64,000 nt of DNA from DAOUJI01 sp965237875 (GTDB taxonomy: Bacteria > Chloroflexota > Dehalococcoidia > Lucifugimonadales > JAGWBF01): contig CBDEGP010000002.1 in NCBI GenBank assembly GCA_965237875.1, positions 930,001 to 994,000 on the forward strand. The letters run 5' to 3'. A model generated the notes under the pieces. The model saw only the letters and a list, made by a program, of their open reading frames with translations. It made no database searches and was not told the DNA's origin. Position numbers and translations under genes: made by a program. Shown here piece by piece: positions 25,303 through 36,900 of the stretch; within the stretch, counting starts at the first letter, position 1, and each line of letters begins with the position of its first letter.

Positions 25303-26140
25303 CGTGAGCGTCGGTCTTGCTCAGCACGATGGAGACCGTCTCGTCGTCGTCCACGGTGACCGCCACGTCGGGGACGGTCACCCCGTTGTAGCCGCCATCG
25401 GCGACCCCGTGGGTGACCGTGGCGGAGTCGTCGGCGGCGTCGCCGTCGTGCACGGCCGCCACCGTGACCGTCTGCGGCGCGTGCCAGTTCTCCGTGGTGA
25501 AGGTCAGGGTCCTCGGAGTGGCCGTCACCTCGGAGTTGTCGGTGGGGTTGTTGACCGTTACCGTCACGTCCCCGCTGGGCTGGTGGCTCAGCACCATGGA
25601 GTAGGTGTTGGCGCCGCCCTCGGGGACCTCGAGCTCCTGGACGGAGGTGGCGACTCCCACCTGGATCTGGATGGTGTCCGGGGCCCCCAGCACGCTGACG
25701 GCCACGTCGGGAGCGGCGGCGGCGGCATAGTCCGGGTCGTCGGCGCTGGCCACCGAGTGTTCGATGGTGATGGTGGAGCTCTGGGCTTCGGCGTCGGCGG
25801 AGACGGAGACCGTCTGGGGCGCGTGCCAGTTGTCTTGGGTGAAGGTCAGGGCGTTGTCGTTGTCAATGCCGGCCAGCGACAGGACGGCACCCTCATGGCC
25901 GGACAGGGTTACCGTAACGTCCCCCGACGGCAGGGACCCCAGGACCACGGTGTAGGAGTTGCTGCCGCCGGCTTGGACGGTGAGGGCCGTGGGGCTGATG
26001 ACCACGCCGAGGGTCTCGTCGTCGTCCACCGTCACCGCCAGCTCCTCGGCCACTCCCTCGTACTCGCCGCCCGCCGCCGTGTGGACCAGGGTGACGGAGT
26101 CGTTCTTGGCGTCGGCGTCCTCTCTGGCCTTCACCGTCAC
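24209..26140 (-). CDS. Internal fragment of the giant repeat protein
   Basis: It is in frame from 26140 to about 25,310: the end of one module, then one two-domain block and the beginning of another module. It breaks where GTGAGCGTCGGTC replaces either GTGAGCGTGGTC or GTGAGGTCGGTC, a one-base-longer hybrid. Below 25,310 the frame is shifted. Confidence 0.5.
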   Translation of the reverse strand: MTVKAREDADAKNDSVTLVHTAAGGEYEGVAEELAVTVDDDETLGVVISPTALTVQAGGSNSYTVVLGSLPSGDVTVTLSGHEGAVLSLAGIDNDNALTFTQDNWHAPQTVSVSADAEAQSSTITIEHSVASADDPDYAAAAAPDVAVSVLGAPDTIQIQVGVATSVQELEVPEGGANTYSMVLSHQPSGDVTVTVNNPTDNSEVTATPRTLTFTTENWHAPQTVTVAAVHDGDAADDSATVTHGVADGGYNGVTVPDVAVTVDDDETVSIVLSKTDAHGGRGGRHRRDLYGEALPRAVGRGDGDGDRPGHDGPGAERSGRGGHPDLYDLHLGRCADGDGEGQRGRRRGQRQGDPGPHGGGRRVRRGQVRCGGDGGRRRDGVGGAEQVIAYGGRGRHGRPDLYGEAVPRAVGRGDGDGDGPGPDRPGAHRPGRGEHPDLRRDQLGRCADGDGEGQRGHRRQERLRHPGPHGGGRRVRRGQVRSGGDGGRRRDGVGGAEQVIAYGGRGRHGRPDLYGEALPRAVGRGDGDGDRPGHDRPYAERSERDGHPDLQHDHLGRCADGDGEGQRGRRRQERLRHPGPHGGGRRVRGSGRGAGGDGGRRRDPRRGHQPHGPHRPSRRQQLLHRGPGVPAVGGRYGNPVRP

Positions 26141-27455
26141 CGTCTGCGCATCGCCCCAGGTGGTCGTGCTGAAGGTCAGGGTGTCCGTCCCGCTCAGACC
26201 GCTCAGCGTCCAGGTCGGTCGTGTCCTGGCCGGTCACCGTCACCGTCACCTCGACCGACGGCTCGTGGGAGAGCTTCACCGTATAGGTCCCGCCTGTGGC
26301 GTCCTCCTCGTCCACCGTGAGCGTGGTCTTGCTCAGCACCACCGACACCGTCTCGTCGTCGTCCACCGTCACCGCCAGATCGGACTTGGCCCCGGCGTAC
26401 TCGCCGCCCGCCGCCGTGTGGACCAGGGTGACGGAGTCGTTCTTGGCGTCGGTGTCCTCTCTGGCCTTCACCGTCACCGTCTGCGCATCGCCCCAGCTGG
26501 TCGCGTCGAAGGTCAGGGTGTTCCCCTCGCCCAGGCCGGTGAGCTCCAGGTCGGTCTGGTCCTGGCCCGTCACCGTCACCGTCACCTCGACCGACGGCTC
26601 GTGGGACAGCTTCACCGTATAGGTCTGGCCTGCCGTGTCGCCCTCGACCACCGTAAGCGATGACTTGCTCAGCACCACCGACACCGTCTCGTCGTCGTCC
26701 ACCGTCACCGCCACATCGGACTTGGCCCCGGCGTACTCGCCGCCCGCCGCCGTGTGGACCAGGGTCACCTTGTCGTTGGCCGCGTCGGCGTCCTCTCTGG
26801 CCTTCACCGTCACCGTCTGCGCATCGCCCCAGGTGGTCGTGCTGAAGGTCAGGGTGTCCGTCCCGCTCAGACCGCTCAGCGTAAGGTCGGTCGTGTCCTG
26901 GCCGGTCACCGTCACCGTCACCTCGACCGACGGCTCGTGGGAGAGCTTCACCGTATAGGTCTCGCCTGTGGCGTCCTCCTCGTCCACCGTGAGCGTGGTC
27001 TTGCTCAGCACGATGGAGACCGTCTCGTCGTCGTCCACCGTCACGGCCAGCTCCTCGGCCACTCCCCCGTACTCGCCCCCGGCACCCGTGTGGGTCAGGG
27101 TGACGGAGTCGTTCTTGGCGTCGGCGTCCTCTCTGGCCTTCACCGTCACCGTCTGCGCATCGTCCCAGGTGGAGGTCGTAAAGGTCAGGGTGTCCCCCTC
27201 GCCCAGGCCGGTGAGCTCCAGGTCCGTCTCGTCCTGGCCGGTCACCGTCACCGATCTCACCGACGGCTCGTGCGACAGCTTGACCGTATAGGTCTCGCCT
27301 GTGGCGTCCTCCTCGTCCACCGTGAGGTCGGTCTTGCTCAGCACGATGGAGACCGTCTCGTCGTCGTCCACGGTGACCGCCACGTCGGGGACGGTCACCC
27401 CGTAGCCACCTCGACCCCGACCGTGGCTCGTGCGGAGAGCCGTCGTCACCGCCAC
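25893..27455 (-). CDS. Internal fragment of the giant repeat protein
   Basis: It is in frame from about 27,410 to about 26,205, covering four 112-residue modules. One module carries a small in-frame deletion (HEPSVRSVTVTG in place of HEPSVEITVTVTG). The frame breaks near 26,205, where CAGCGTCCAGGTCGG is a hybrid of two variants. The first 20 residues (MAVTTALRTSHGRGRGG) come from a damaged block and are not repeat-like. Confidence 0.5.
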   Translation of the reverse strand: MAVTTALRTSHGRGRGGYGVTVPDVAVTVDDDETVSIVLSKTDLTVDEEDATGETYTVKLSHEPSVRSVTVTGQDETDLELTGLGEGDTLTFTTSTWDDAQTVTVKAREDADAKNDSVTLTHTGAGGEYGGVAEELAVTVDDDETVSIVLSKTTLTVDEEDATGETYTVKLSHEPSVEVTVTVTGQDTTDLTLSGLSGTDTLTFSTTTWGDAQTVTVKAREDADAANDKVTLVHTAAGGEYAGAKSDVAVTVDDDETVSVVLSKSSLTVVEGDTAGQTYTVKLSHEPSVEVTVTVTGQDQTDLELTGLGEGNTLTFDATSWGDAQTVTVKAREDTDAKNDSVTLVHTAAGGEYAGAKSDLAVTVDDDETVSVVLSKTTLTVDEEDATGGTYTVKLSHEPSVEVTVTVTGQDTTDLDAERSERDGHPDLQHDHLGRCADGDGEGQRGRRRQERLRHPGPHGGGRRVRGSGRGAGGDGGRRRDPRRGHQPHGPHRPSRRQQLLHRGPGVPAVGGRYGNPVRP

Positions 27456-27919
27456 CGTGACCGTCTGGCCGTGCCAGTTCTCCGTGAAGGTCGTCCTCTC
27501 GTCACCTCGGAGTTGTCGGTGGGGTTGTTGACCGTTACCGTCACGTCCCCGCTGGGCTGGTGGCTCAGCACCATGGAGTAGGTGTTGGCGCCGCCCTCGG
27601 GGACCTCGAGCTCCTGGACGGAGGTGGCGACTCCCACCTGGATCTGGATGGTGTCCGGGGCCCCCAGCACGCTGACGGCCACGTCGGGAGCGGCGGCGGC
27701 GGCATAGTCCGGGTCGTCGGCGCTGGCCACCGAGTGTTCGATGGTGATGGTGGAGCTCTGGGCTTCGGCGTCGGCGGAGACGGAGACCGTCTGGGGCGCG
27801 TGCCAGTTGTCTTGGGTGAAGGTCAGGGCGTTGTCGTTGTCAATGCCGGCCAGCGACAGGACGGCACCCTCATGGCCGGACAGGGTTACCGTAACGTCCC
27901 CCACCGACCCCAGGACCAC
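27446..27919 (-). CDS. Damaged two-domain block of the giant repeat protein
   Basis: It encodes GDVTVTLSGHEGAVLSLAG and onward through NNPTDNSEVT, most of the 225-residue block seen intact at four other places. Several short deletions on either side (27,240-27,500 and 27,897-27,960) break the frame. It is either a decaying copy or a low-quality stretch of assembly. Confidence 0.45.
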   Translation of the reverse strand: MVLGSVGDVTVTLSGHEGAVLSLAGIDNDNALTFTQDNWHAPQTVSVSADAEAQSSTITIEHSVASADDPDYAAAAAPDVAVSVLGAPDTIQIQVGVATSVQELEVPEGGANTYSMVLSHQPSGDVTVTVNNPTDNSEVTRGRPSRRTGTARRSRWR

Positions 27920-30900
27920 GTTGCTGCCGCCGGCTTGGACGGTGAGGGCCGTCTGATGACCACGCCGAGGGTCTCGTCGTCGTCCACCGTCACCGCCAGC
28001 TCCTCGGCCACTCCCTCGTACTCGCCGCCCGCCGCCGTGTGGACCAGGGTGACGGAGTCGTTCTTGGCGTCGGCGTCCTCTCTGGCCTTCACCGTCACCG
28101 TCTGCGCATCGCCCCAGGTGGTCGTGCTGAAGGTCAGGGTGTCCGTCCCGCTCAGACCGCTCAGCGTAAGGTCGGTCGTGTCCTGGCCGGTCACCGTCAC
28201 CGTCACCTCGACCGACGGCTCGTGGGAGAGCTTCACCGTATAGGTCTGGCCGCCTGTGGCGTCCTCCTCGTCCACCGTGAGCGTGGTCTTGCTCAGCACG
28301 ATGGAGACCGTCTCGTCGTCGTCCACCGTCACCGCCACATCGGACTTGGCCCCGGCGTACTCGCCGCCCGCCGCCGTGTGGACCAGGGTCACCTTGTCGT
28401 TGGCCGCGTCGGCGTCCTCTCTGGCCTTCACCGTCACCGTCTGCGCATCGCCCCAGGTGGTCGTGCTGAAGGTCAGGGTGTCCCCCTCGCCCAGGCCGGT
28501 GAGCTCCAGGTCGGTCTGGTCCTGGCCGGTCACCGTCACCGTCACCTCGACCGACGGCTCGTGGGACAGCTTCACCGTATAGGTCTGGCCTGCGGCGGCG
28601 CCCTCGACCACCGTAAGCGATGACTTGCTCAGCACCACCGACACCGTCTCGTCGTCGTCCACCGTCACCGCCAGCTCCTCGGCCACTCCCTCGTACTCGC
28701 CGCCCGCCGCCGTGTGGACCAGGGTGACGGAGTCGTTCTTGGCGTCGGCGTCCTCTCTGGCCTTCACCGTCACCGTCTGCGCATCGCCCCAGGTGGTCGT
28801 GCTGAAGGTCAGGGTGTCCCCCTCGCCCAGGCCGGTGAGCTCCAGGTCGGTCTGGTCCTGGCCGGTCACCGTCACCGTCACCTCGACCGACGGCTCGTGG
28901 GACAGCTTCACCGTATAGGTCTGGCCTGCGGCGGCGCCCTCGACCACCGTGAGCGTGGTCTTGCTCAGCACCACCGACACCGTCTCGTCGTCGTCCACCG
29001 TCACCGCCAGCTCCTCGGCCACTCCCTCGTACTCGCCGCCCGCCGCCGTGTGGACCAGGGTGACGGAGTCGTTCTTGGCGTCGGCGTCCTCTCTGGCCTT
29101 CACCGTCACCGTCTGCGCATCGCCCCAGGTGGTCGTGCTGAAGGTCAGGGTGTCCGTCCCGCTCAGACCGCTCAGCGTAAGGTCGGTCGTGTCCTGGCCG
29201 GTCACCGTCACCGTCACCTCGACCGACGGCTCGTGGGAGAGCTTCACCGTATAGGTCCCGCCTGTGGCGTCCTCCTCGTCCACCGTGAGCGTGGTCTTGC
29301 TCAGCACCACCGACACCGTCTCGTCGTCGTCCACCGTCACCGCCAGATCGGACTTGGCCCCGGCGTACTCGCCGCCCGCCGCCGTGTGGACCAGGGTGAC
29401 GGAGTCGTTCTTGGCGTCGGTGTCCTCTCTGGCCTTCACCGTCACCGTCTGCGCATCGCCCCAGCTGGTCGCGTCGAAGGTCAGGGTGTTCCCCTCGCCC
29501 AGGCCGGTGAGCTCCAGGTCGGTCTGGTCCTGGCCCGTCACCGTCACCGTCACCTCGACCGACGGCTCGTGGGAGAGCTTCACCGTATAGGTCTGGCCTG
29601 CCGTGTCGCCCTCGACCACCGTAAGCGATGACTTGCTCAGCACCACCGACACCGTCTCGTCGTCGTCCACCGTCACCGCCACATCGGACTTGGCCCCGGC
29701 GTACTCGCCGCCCGCCGCCGTGTGGACCAGGGTGACGGAGTCGTTCTTGGCGTCGGTGTCCTCTCTGGCCTTCACCGTCACCGTCTGCGCATCGTCCCAG
29801 GTGGTCGCGTCGAAGGTCAGGGTGTTCCCCTCGCCCAGGCCGGTGAGCTCCAGGTCTGTCTGGTCCTGGCCGGACACCGTCACCGTGACTTCCACCGTGG
29901 GCTGGGTCGCCAGCTTCACCGTGTAGGTCTGGCCTGTGGCGTCTCCCTCGATCACCGTAAGCGTGGTCTCGCTGAGGACGATGCCCCGGTCGTCGTTATC
30001 GGTAATGGTCACCAACGCGGACGACACCTTCAGGCCCGGCGTGGAGCCGCGTATCTCCAGTCTCTCGTCTCCTTCAGCAATGGGGTCGTCGATGGGTGAG
30101 ACCAACACCAAGACTTCGCCCGCCGACTCTCCGGCTGGAATCGTTATTGTGTTGACGAGCGCCGAGTAGTCAGCAGCCGTCGCCGGAGGTCCGCCTGAAG
30201 GACCCGTTTCTGAAGATCTTGTCGAAGACCTGGTCGTTGAAGATCTTGTCGAAGACCTCGGTGTTGAAGGTCCTACTGAGGACTCCGTAGTGGGCACGTC
30301 GAACGACAGAGAGATTTGCGTCGAGACAGCTCGCTTGCTGTCGCCCTGGACTATCGCGGTCACCCTGATCTGCTGCGACCCACCACCCTCGGCGATTGTG
30401 TCCCTATCGAGGACCAGGCGTATCTCGGTCGGCTTCTCTTCATCGTCGGCGATTGATATTCGGACTCCCCGTACGGACAGTCCCGGGTCCTCGTTGCTCC
30501 CGCGGATTGCCACGGTCTCCGTACCTTCGTAGATATCGTCGTCCACCAAGGTGACGGACAGGGAGGCTGTACCGCTGACCTGACCGGCCGGAATGATTAG
30601 AAGGATGCCTGAGGCGGCGGTATAGTCCGCGCCGGCCACGGCTGACACGTCGTAAACGGACAGCGTTACCTCTGTGCCGGACGTCCGCGTCCCGCCTCCC
30701 GTCAGAGTCGCCGTAACCTGAACCTGAACCTCGCCGTCGTCCTCGGTGACGCTTCCCGGCGTGGCCGACAGTTCAATGCCGTCCGGCTCACGGTCGTCGT
30801 CTTCAATAGTCAGCACGGCCGGCGTTACCTGGAGCTCCTGGAAGATTCCCGACACCTGGACCGTCTCGTCGCCTTCCACGAGGTTGTCGTCCGTAGGAGT

Positions 30901-33900
30901 GAACTCGAGCGCGGCCGTCCCGCTGACCTCGCCCGCGAGTATGGCCAGCGTCACGGTGGCTGCCGTATAGTCATCGTTCGTCGCGGCGATGGTAGGCTCG
31001 CCATTCTCTTCTGCCGCCGGCAGGCTGATTCCATGCACCGACAGTGGTATCGTCGTATCCCCCGAAAGCCGGTCGCCGCCGGTTAGGGTCCCCGTAACCG
31101 TAATGGTCGTCGTGCCCGCACCTTCGCTCACCGAGGCCTTCGAGACGGTCAGGATGACGCCGGTGGGAGGTTCGTCGTCGTCCGTGATAGACACCGTCGC
31201 CCGGGTAACGTCGAAGCCGCTGGCGGAGCCTGCTATCCTGACCCTCGTGTCGCCCCCGGCGATTTCGTCGTTGGCAGGGGTCATGGCCACGGTGGCGGTC
31301 CCGCTTGCCTGCCCGGCGGGGATGGTCAGTATTACGGAGGCCGGCTGGCTGTCGTCTTCCTGCGCGGCGACGCTGCCTTTCAAGCTCAATTCGACCGATA
31401 CGTCGTCCTCCAGCCGGGTTGAGCCGTCCAGTGTGGCCGTCACGGCAAGGTCCGTCTCGCCTGCGTCCTCGTCCACCCGGTCCGGCGTTGCGGTCAGCGT
31501 GATGGACGCGGGAGCTGTGTCGTCGTCCAAGATTGTGGCCGTAACGGACCTGATTGCCATTGTCACGTCGGGTGACGTTGCCGGGTCATCCCCCTTCTTG
31601 GCACTCCTCAACACAACGGTGAAGGTCTCATCGCCCTCCACCAGAATGTCTTCCACTGTCGACACCGTGAACGTGCCGGAGGTGTCCCCGGCGGGAATGG
31701 TCACCGTGCCTGACGCGTTGGTGTAATCGACGCCGTTCGAGTCCGCCGCCTGCTGCCCTTCTACGTCGGTAGTTTCCCACTCGACCAGGACCGGCATGTC
31801 CGTCGGCAAGGAGAGTTCAATCGTAAACTCCATCTCATCGCCCTCAGCCGCCGATGCTCCGGAGGCAAGGGACGCCGACAGGCTTCCCGCGTCCAGGATG
31901 GTCACCGTGGCGAGGGTATCCGTAAGGAGGGCAATCTCCCGTCCGCCGCCCGCGACCCGGGTTAGCAGGATGCCGAGAGTTTCGTCCGGGTCATGCAGGG
32001 GGTCCATCAGGACGGGAATCGTGACGCGGCCTGAGGTCTCTCCCGCCCGGATGGTCAGATTGCCGGACGGGGCGGTGTAGTCGGCCGGACCGGCAGTTCC
32101 GACCACCGCGTACTCAATCTCCACGGGGACGGCGTTCTCGTGCGGCGTCAGCGACACGGTGAAGGAAGCCGTGCCGCCCTCGGCCACGTTCTCCGAGTCG
32201 GCGGCAACGACTGCCCGCATCGTCTCGTTGTCTCTCAGGCTGATTTCAATGGACCGGTTGTCCTCGTCCACTTCCAGGTTGACCGCACTCTTCAGATCGA
32301 ACGTGAAGGTCTCGTACTCGTCCTCGTAGACCTCGTCGTCCAGCAGGGTCACTCCCACCTTCTTACTGAGTACGCCGGGCTCTATTTGCGTCCTTACGGA
32401 GGCCTTGACCGCCTCATAGTCCTCGCCGGCCGTGGCGGAGCCTTCCGTCACCGTCCAGCGCACCGTGGTCATCTTTTCCGAGGCGGTGGTCCCCGAGCCC
32501 TGCGCGGCCGTCAGCTCGAAACGGAACTCGACCTGGCCTTCAGCGTCCTCGTTGACCTTCGTGACATCCCGGAAGACTCCCACCATCATCGTCATGTCGT
32601 TGTCGCTGATCGCGCCCGTGGCGGAGGCGTCCAGCAGACTGGCGTTGCCGGACGGGTTGCTCAGCTCGACCGTGAAGCTCTCTTCTCTTTCGTCGAAGGT
32701 GTCGTCCACCAGGGTTACGGTAAACACCTTCCGCGTTTCACCCGGCGCGAAGGTAAAGGTCCCGCTCCTGGCCTCGAAGTCCTTGCCCAGGCTGGCGGCG
32801 GTTACGGCATCGTCCGAGGTAGCCGTGCCGTCGACGGTGGTCACGTCCACGTCCACCGATTGGGAGGAGGCCTTGGACAGAGTTATCGTGAAATTGATCC
32901 CCGTCGCGCTTTCACTGTGCCGCTCGGGGTCGGCGATGGAGATGCCAAGGTCGTTGTCCCTGACGTTGACCGTGGCTTCGTTTTCTTCGCCTATGGTGTA
33001 GCCGGGCCCCTCGGCGAGCGCAAGCGTGATGGACCCGTTGTCCTCGGTCTGCCCGTCGTCGTCAGTGGAGAACTCCGCGAAGAAGTACAGGTGGGTGGCG
33101 GGGATGGTCACGGTTGCGGTGTTGGAGCCGGGGGTGTATTCAATCTTCACACCGGCATAGTTCTCCAGGGCTTCCTCGATGAAGTCGCCGCTCTCCGTAA
33201 GGGTCAGGTTGAGGGTCAGGGGGGAGGCGCCAAAACCGTCGTGCTCAGATACCGGGCCGCCGCCCGCCGGCTGCCTCCGGAAGCTGAAAGTGGCGAGGTC
33301 CCCCTCCTCCACGTTCCCGTGTCTCGTCCATAGGGTCACCACCGGGAGGGTTTCCGGGTCGTCGTCCATGATCGTGCCGGTGGCGGCGGCGCGCCCCAGC
33401 GCCACGCCCGCCGGGTTGCTCAACGTGACCGTGAAGGTCTCGTCGGGTTCCGGGACACCGTCGTCCAGGATTTCGATGCTGATGGTCCTGGAGGTCTCCC
33501 CCTCCAGGAACCGGAGCGTCCCAGTGGCGGTCGTGTAGTCTTGGTCCGCCGTGGCCGACTCGCTTCCGGCGCCGTCGGAAGTGGCCCAGTCCACGGTCAC
33601 CTCCTCGTAGACTGCGGGCACGTCAACGGTGAACGTCAGGCTGCCGCCGGCCTCCGATGCCTCGGCGTCGGCGATGGAGACGGCGGGGTCGTCGTCGCTG
33701 ACCACGGCCACCGTCGCCTCTCCCTGGCTGTTGACAATCTCGTAGAAGTGGCCGAGTCCAGCCCCCTCCGCTGGCGGGAGGATGGTCAGGGTTATGGAGC
33801 CGTCGGACTCGTAAACGTCGTCGTCAACGGTCTCTATGGTCACCGTCGCCGTCGATTCGGCTTCCTCCGGATAGCCCGCGAACCTCACTGTTTGCGGGGT

Positions 33901-36900
33901 GGTCCCCCGGATGAACTGGCCGTTCTGGGTGGCCGCCACCCGCGCCGTAAGGGGGTTTTGTCGGGACGCCGGCGTGCCTCCGACCCGTGTGAGCGTGAAT
34001 GTGACGGGCTCCCCCTCGTTCACCGACGCCTGGTCCGCCTCGACGGTGACTCCCTGGCCGTCGTTATGAATCGTCGCAACAAACGTGGAAGGTTCCCCCA
34101 CGCGGTACTGACTGGCGTACCCACAGTCTCCCGGGACCTCCTCGCAGTAGCCGGTCTCGATATAGACCCTGCCTTCGCCTCCCAGCGGGCCGACGCCTCC
34201 GGGTTCTGTGGTGTAGGTTACGTCTTGATCTCCCACACGAAAGGGACGGGGGGAAGGAGAAGACTGCTCCCTATCGGGAAAGGGCTTGTTGTAGCGCTGG
34301 ATAGCGTATCTCGACAGGTTGACTCCCAAAATAAACGAGGTGTCCCCGGTACGGACCAGGGTGTATCGAGGCAACTGGTCCGGGTCTTCGACTCTCTCCA
34401 GGTAAGCTTGCTCAAAGTACACCGTGGGAATGTCGTTGTCCCTGACCCATATATTGGCGATGGAGGGAAAGGGATTGATCCGGTAAAGGTGGCTCAACAG
34501 CAGCGATGCCTTGATCCGGCTGTTGCCGTCGTTCAGGTTCTCGTCTTCAGTGGACACCACCAGGATGGCGGTGTCGTCTCCCGGGTTGAAGGTGACTTCT
34601 CTTTCGGTCACGACATACTTCAGGTGATGACTATAGATGGCATCCGTGTTTGGGTCTTGCTTGACCTCGGTCACCCGCACACGGGCCACCAGGTCGAGGT
34701 TCGTGCCGCCCGTCCTGCGCACGGCGAACACCGCTTCCTCGCCCTCCTCCACGACGCGGGACCGGGCCGAGATGGACAGACTGGTGGTGTCCCGCCGGTC
34801 GTCGTCGGCTATGCGGACGGAGGCGCTGCCGGGGTCTCCCGCCCGATAGCCGTCCTCCTCTTCGTCGATGATGGACGCGGTGATAGTCGCGTGCGGCTCG
34901 GCAACGGAATCAGTGGAAGCGGGCACGGTGAGCGTGGCCGTGGCGGAGTTGGCGGCAAAGGTGGCCGTGGCCGGGGGAGTCCCGGCTATGAAGTCGGCCT
35001 GTTCCGTTTCGCTGTCGCTGGTCTGCGCAACACTGACGTTCACGGTGAGGGGCTGGTCGATCTGGCCCTCCCGGAGCAGGGCGAATTCCACAGGCTCGCC
35101 CTCGGTCCGGCCCTCGTGCACCGCCTCGATGGTCACCACGGGCAGGTCGTTGTCCCTCACAACTGTTCTCACCGAGGGCGAGACGCTGCTGTAGTCCAGG
35201 GGCAGTCCCCGCCACGTCGAGGGTATTACGAGGACCAGAAAGGTCAGGTCCGGCCCGTCGAAGTCGTCATCTTCCGTCGTCTTCTGCCAGGTCACGCTGC
35301 TGCGGTCCGCCGTGATAACGACCTCCAGCCACTCCGGCGGAAGGTCCTCGTACCCTGCGAGGAAGTAAACGGTCAGTGGTCCCGAGAGGTCGATGTTGTC
35401 GCCGGAGCGGGTGAACCTGAAGCGCACGGGGGACCCCTCGTCGACCTCTGCGGCAACGGGCGCGACGGTCACATGGGGCTCGTTGTCCGTGATGGTCGCC
35501 ACAGCCGTCAGCTTGGCCTGGTCGTCCTGCAGCTCGGCGTTCACGGGGTCGCTCAACACCAGGGAAAAGGACTCCGTCTCCTCCGTCAGCCGGTTGTCCA
35601 GGACCGGAACGTCTATGACCCCGCTCGTCTTCTCCGGCCCGATGACCAGAGTGCCGGCTATGTGGGTGTAGTCCTCTCCGGCCTCGGCCGTGCCGGCCTC
35701 CGTCACGTAGTCCACCGTCACCGTCTGAAGGGAAGGGGGGCTGACGCTGGAGGAGAGCGAGACCCGGAATCTGATCTTCCCCGCGTCCTCGGAGACGGTG
35801 GCGCCGGTTACGGCCAGGGTGGGGGCGGGGTCGTCCTCAATCACCCTGAATGAGGCTATGGAGCGTTCCGGGTCGATGCGGTAGCCGTCGCCCGGCGCCA
35901 GCTGCATGGTCATGGAGCCTTCGGGCTCGTGGCCGTCCTCCCATTGGAGCTGGAAGGTACTGACTTCGCTGTCTTCAGAGGCGTCGATGGTATAGGTGCG
36001 CGCGACGTTCAGATGGTACTGATAGCGTTCGAAATAGGAATTCCCCGTTTGGGTGACGCGGGCCTTGACATTCAGAGGGCTGCCGGTCTGGCCCATGCGC
36101 ACGATCCTAAACTGGCCGAGTTCGCCCTCAACATAAGATTCCTCAACCTGCTCCACACCCACCAGGGGCAGGTCGTTGTCGGTAACGGTGATTGTGATGG
36201 AGCTTGGCCCGACGATTGTCCTGTACTGCGACTGCTCGTCTTCCGGAACGTTCTCCAGGGGGAGCAGGGTCATTTCGTACACCGTTTCGTCCGGGTCGTC
36301 ATAGTCATCGTCCTCGGTCCGAAGGAAACGCCTGGCCAGGTTCTCCCCGGGGCCGACGCCGTAGTAGTAGAGTTGCTGCTCTCCCCGGGGGCCGAATAGC
36401 ACGGGGATCTCCACGTCGTTCCGGGAATCGCCGCTGCGGACGATGTCGAAATAGGCTTCCAGTCCCTCCTCCACGGTGCTGCTCGACACGCTCAGCCGGA
36501 TCTCCGGCGCAACGTCGTTGTCCGTCACCGTGACGGTTGCGGACGTCCGGCGCTCGCCTGCCGCGACCGGCGTGTAGCTGTTGTCCTGGCTGGGCAGCAC
36601 GGTGGCCGTCAGGGTGTTGTCGGGGATGTCCCGCCCGTCGTCGGAGGTGTGCACCGTCAGGTAGGCCGTGTCCTCCCCGGCCCCAAAAGTCACCGGCGCC
36701 GTGCGGTCGGGCGTGTTGCGCCCGTGAGTGCCCCGCCGGAAGTGGCCGGGATCGTCGATGTACACGCTCACGGTAATCTCGTAGTCCTTCAACCCGGTGC
36801 GCGTGAGGACGAATTCCGCGTCCTCGCCCTCTTCGATGGTCACCCCCGTGCTCGGCAGGTCGGATCCCGGGTCCTCGCCAAAATCGATGGTGGGGCTGTC

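Larger units (their letters stand above)
20620..29990 (-). repeat. Tandem array of 336-bp (112-residue) modules with 675-bp blocks
   Basis: The array runs about 9.4 kb. The common unit is 112 residues ending AVTVDDDET. Interspersed are five copies of a 225-residue (675-bp) two-domain block; landmarks inside it start at 21369, 22717, 23729 and 25413, and a damaged copy lies near 27.5-27.95 kb. The four intact copies appear identical by eye. Spacings between the first four are 1348, 1012 and 1684 bp, which equal 675 plus two, one or three units of 336, plus exactly one base each. Confidence 0.85.

Noticed and set aside
19859..29926. Long + strand reading frames across the repeat array (HRHR/GVLSGLHRHR-rich)
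   Set aside because: They are antisense shadows of the - strand Calx-type modules: they repeat with the same 336-bp period, have no starts with ribosome binding sites, and encode low-complexity His/Arg/Gly peptides.
20620..29990. CRISPR-like periodicity
   Set aside because: The 336-bp and 675-bp repeats are protein-coding domain repeats, far longer than CRISPR units, with no short repeats and unique spacers and no cas genes. The Cas4-like nuclease at 4.6 kb belongs to the recombination module.
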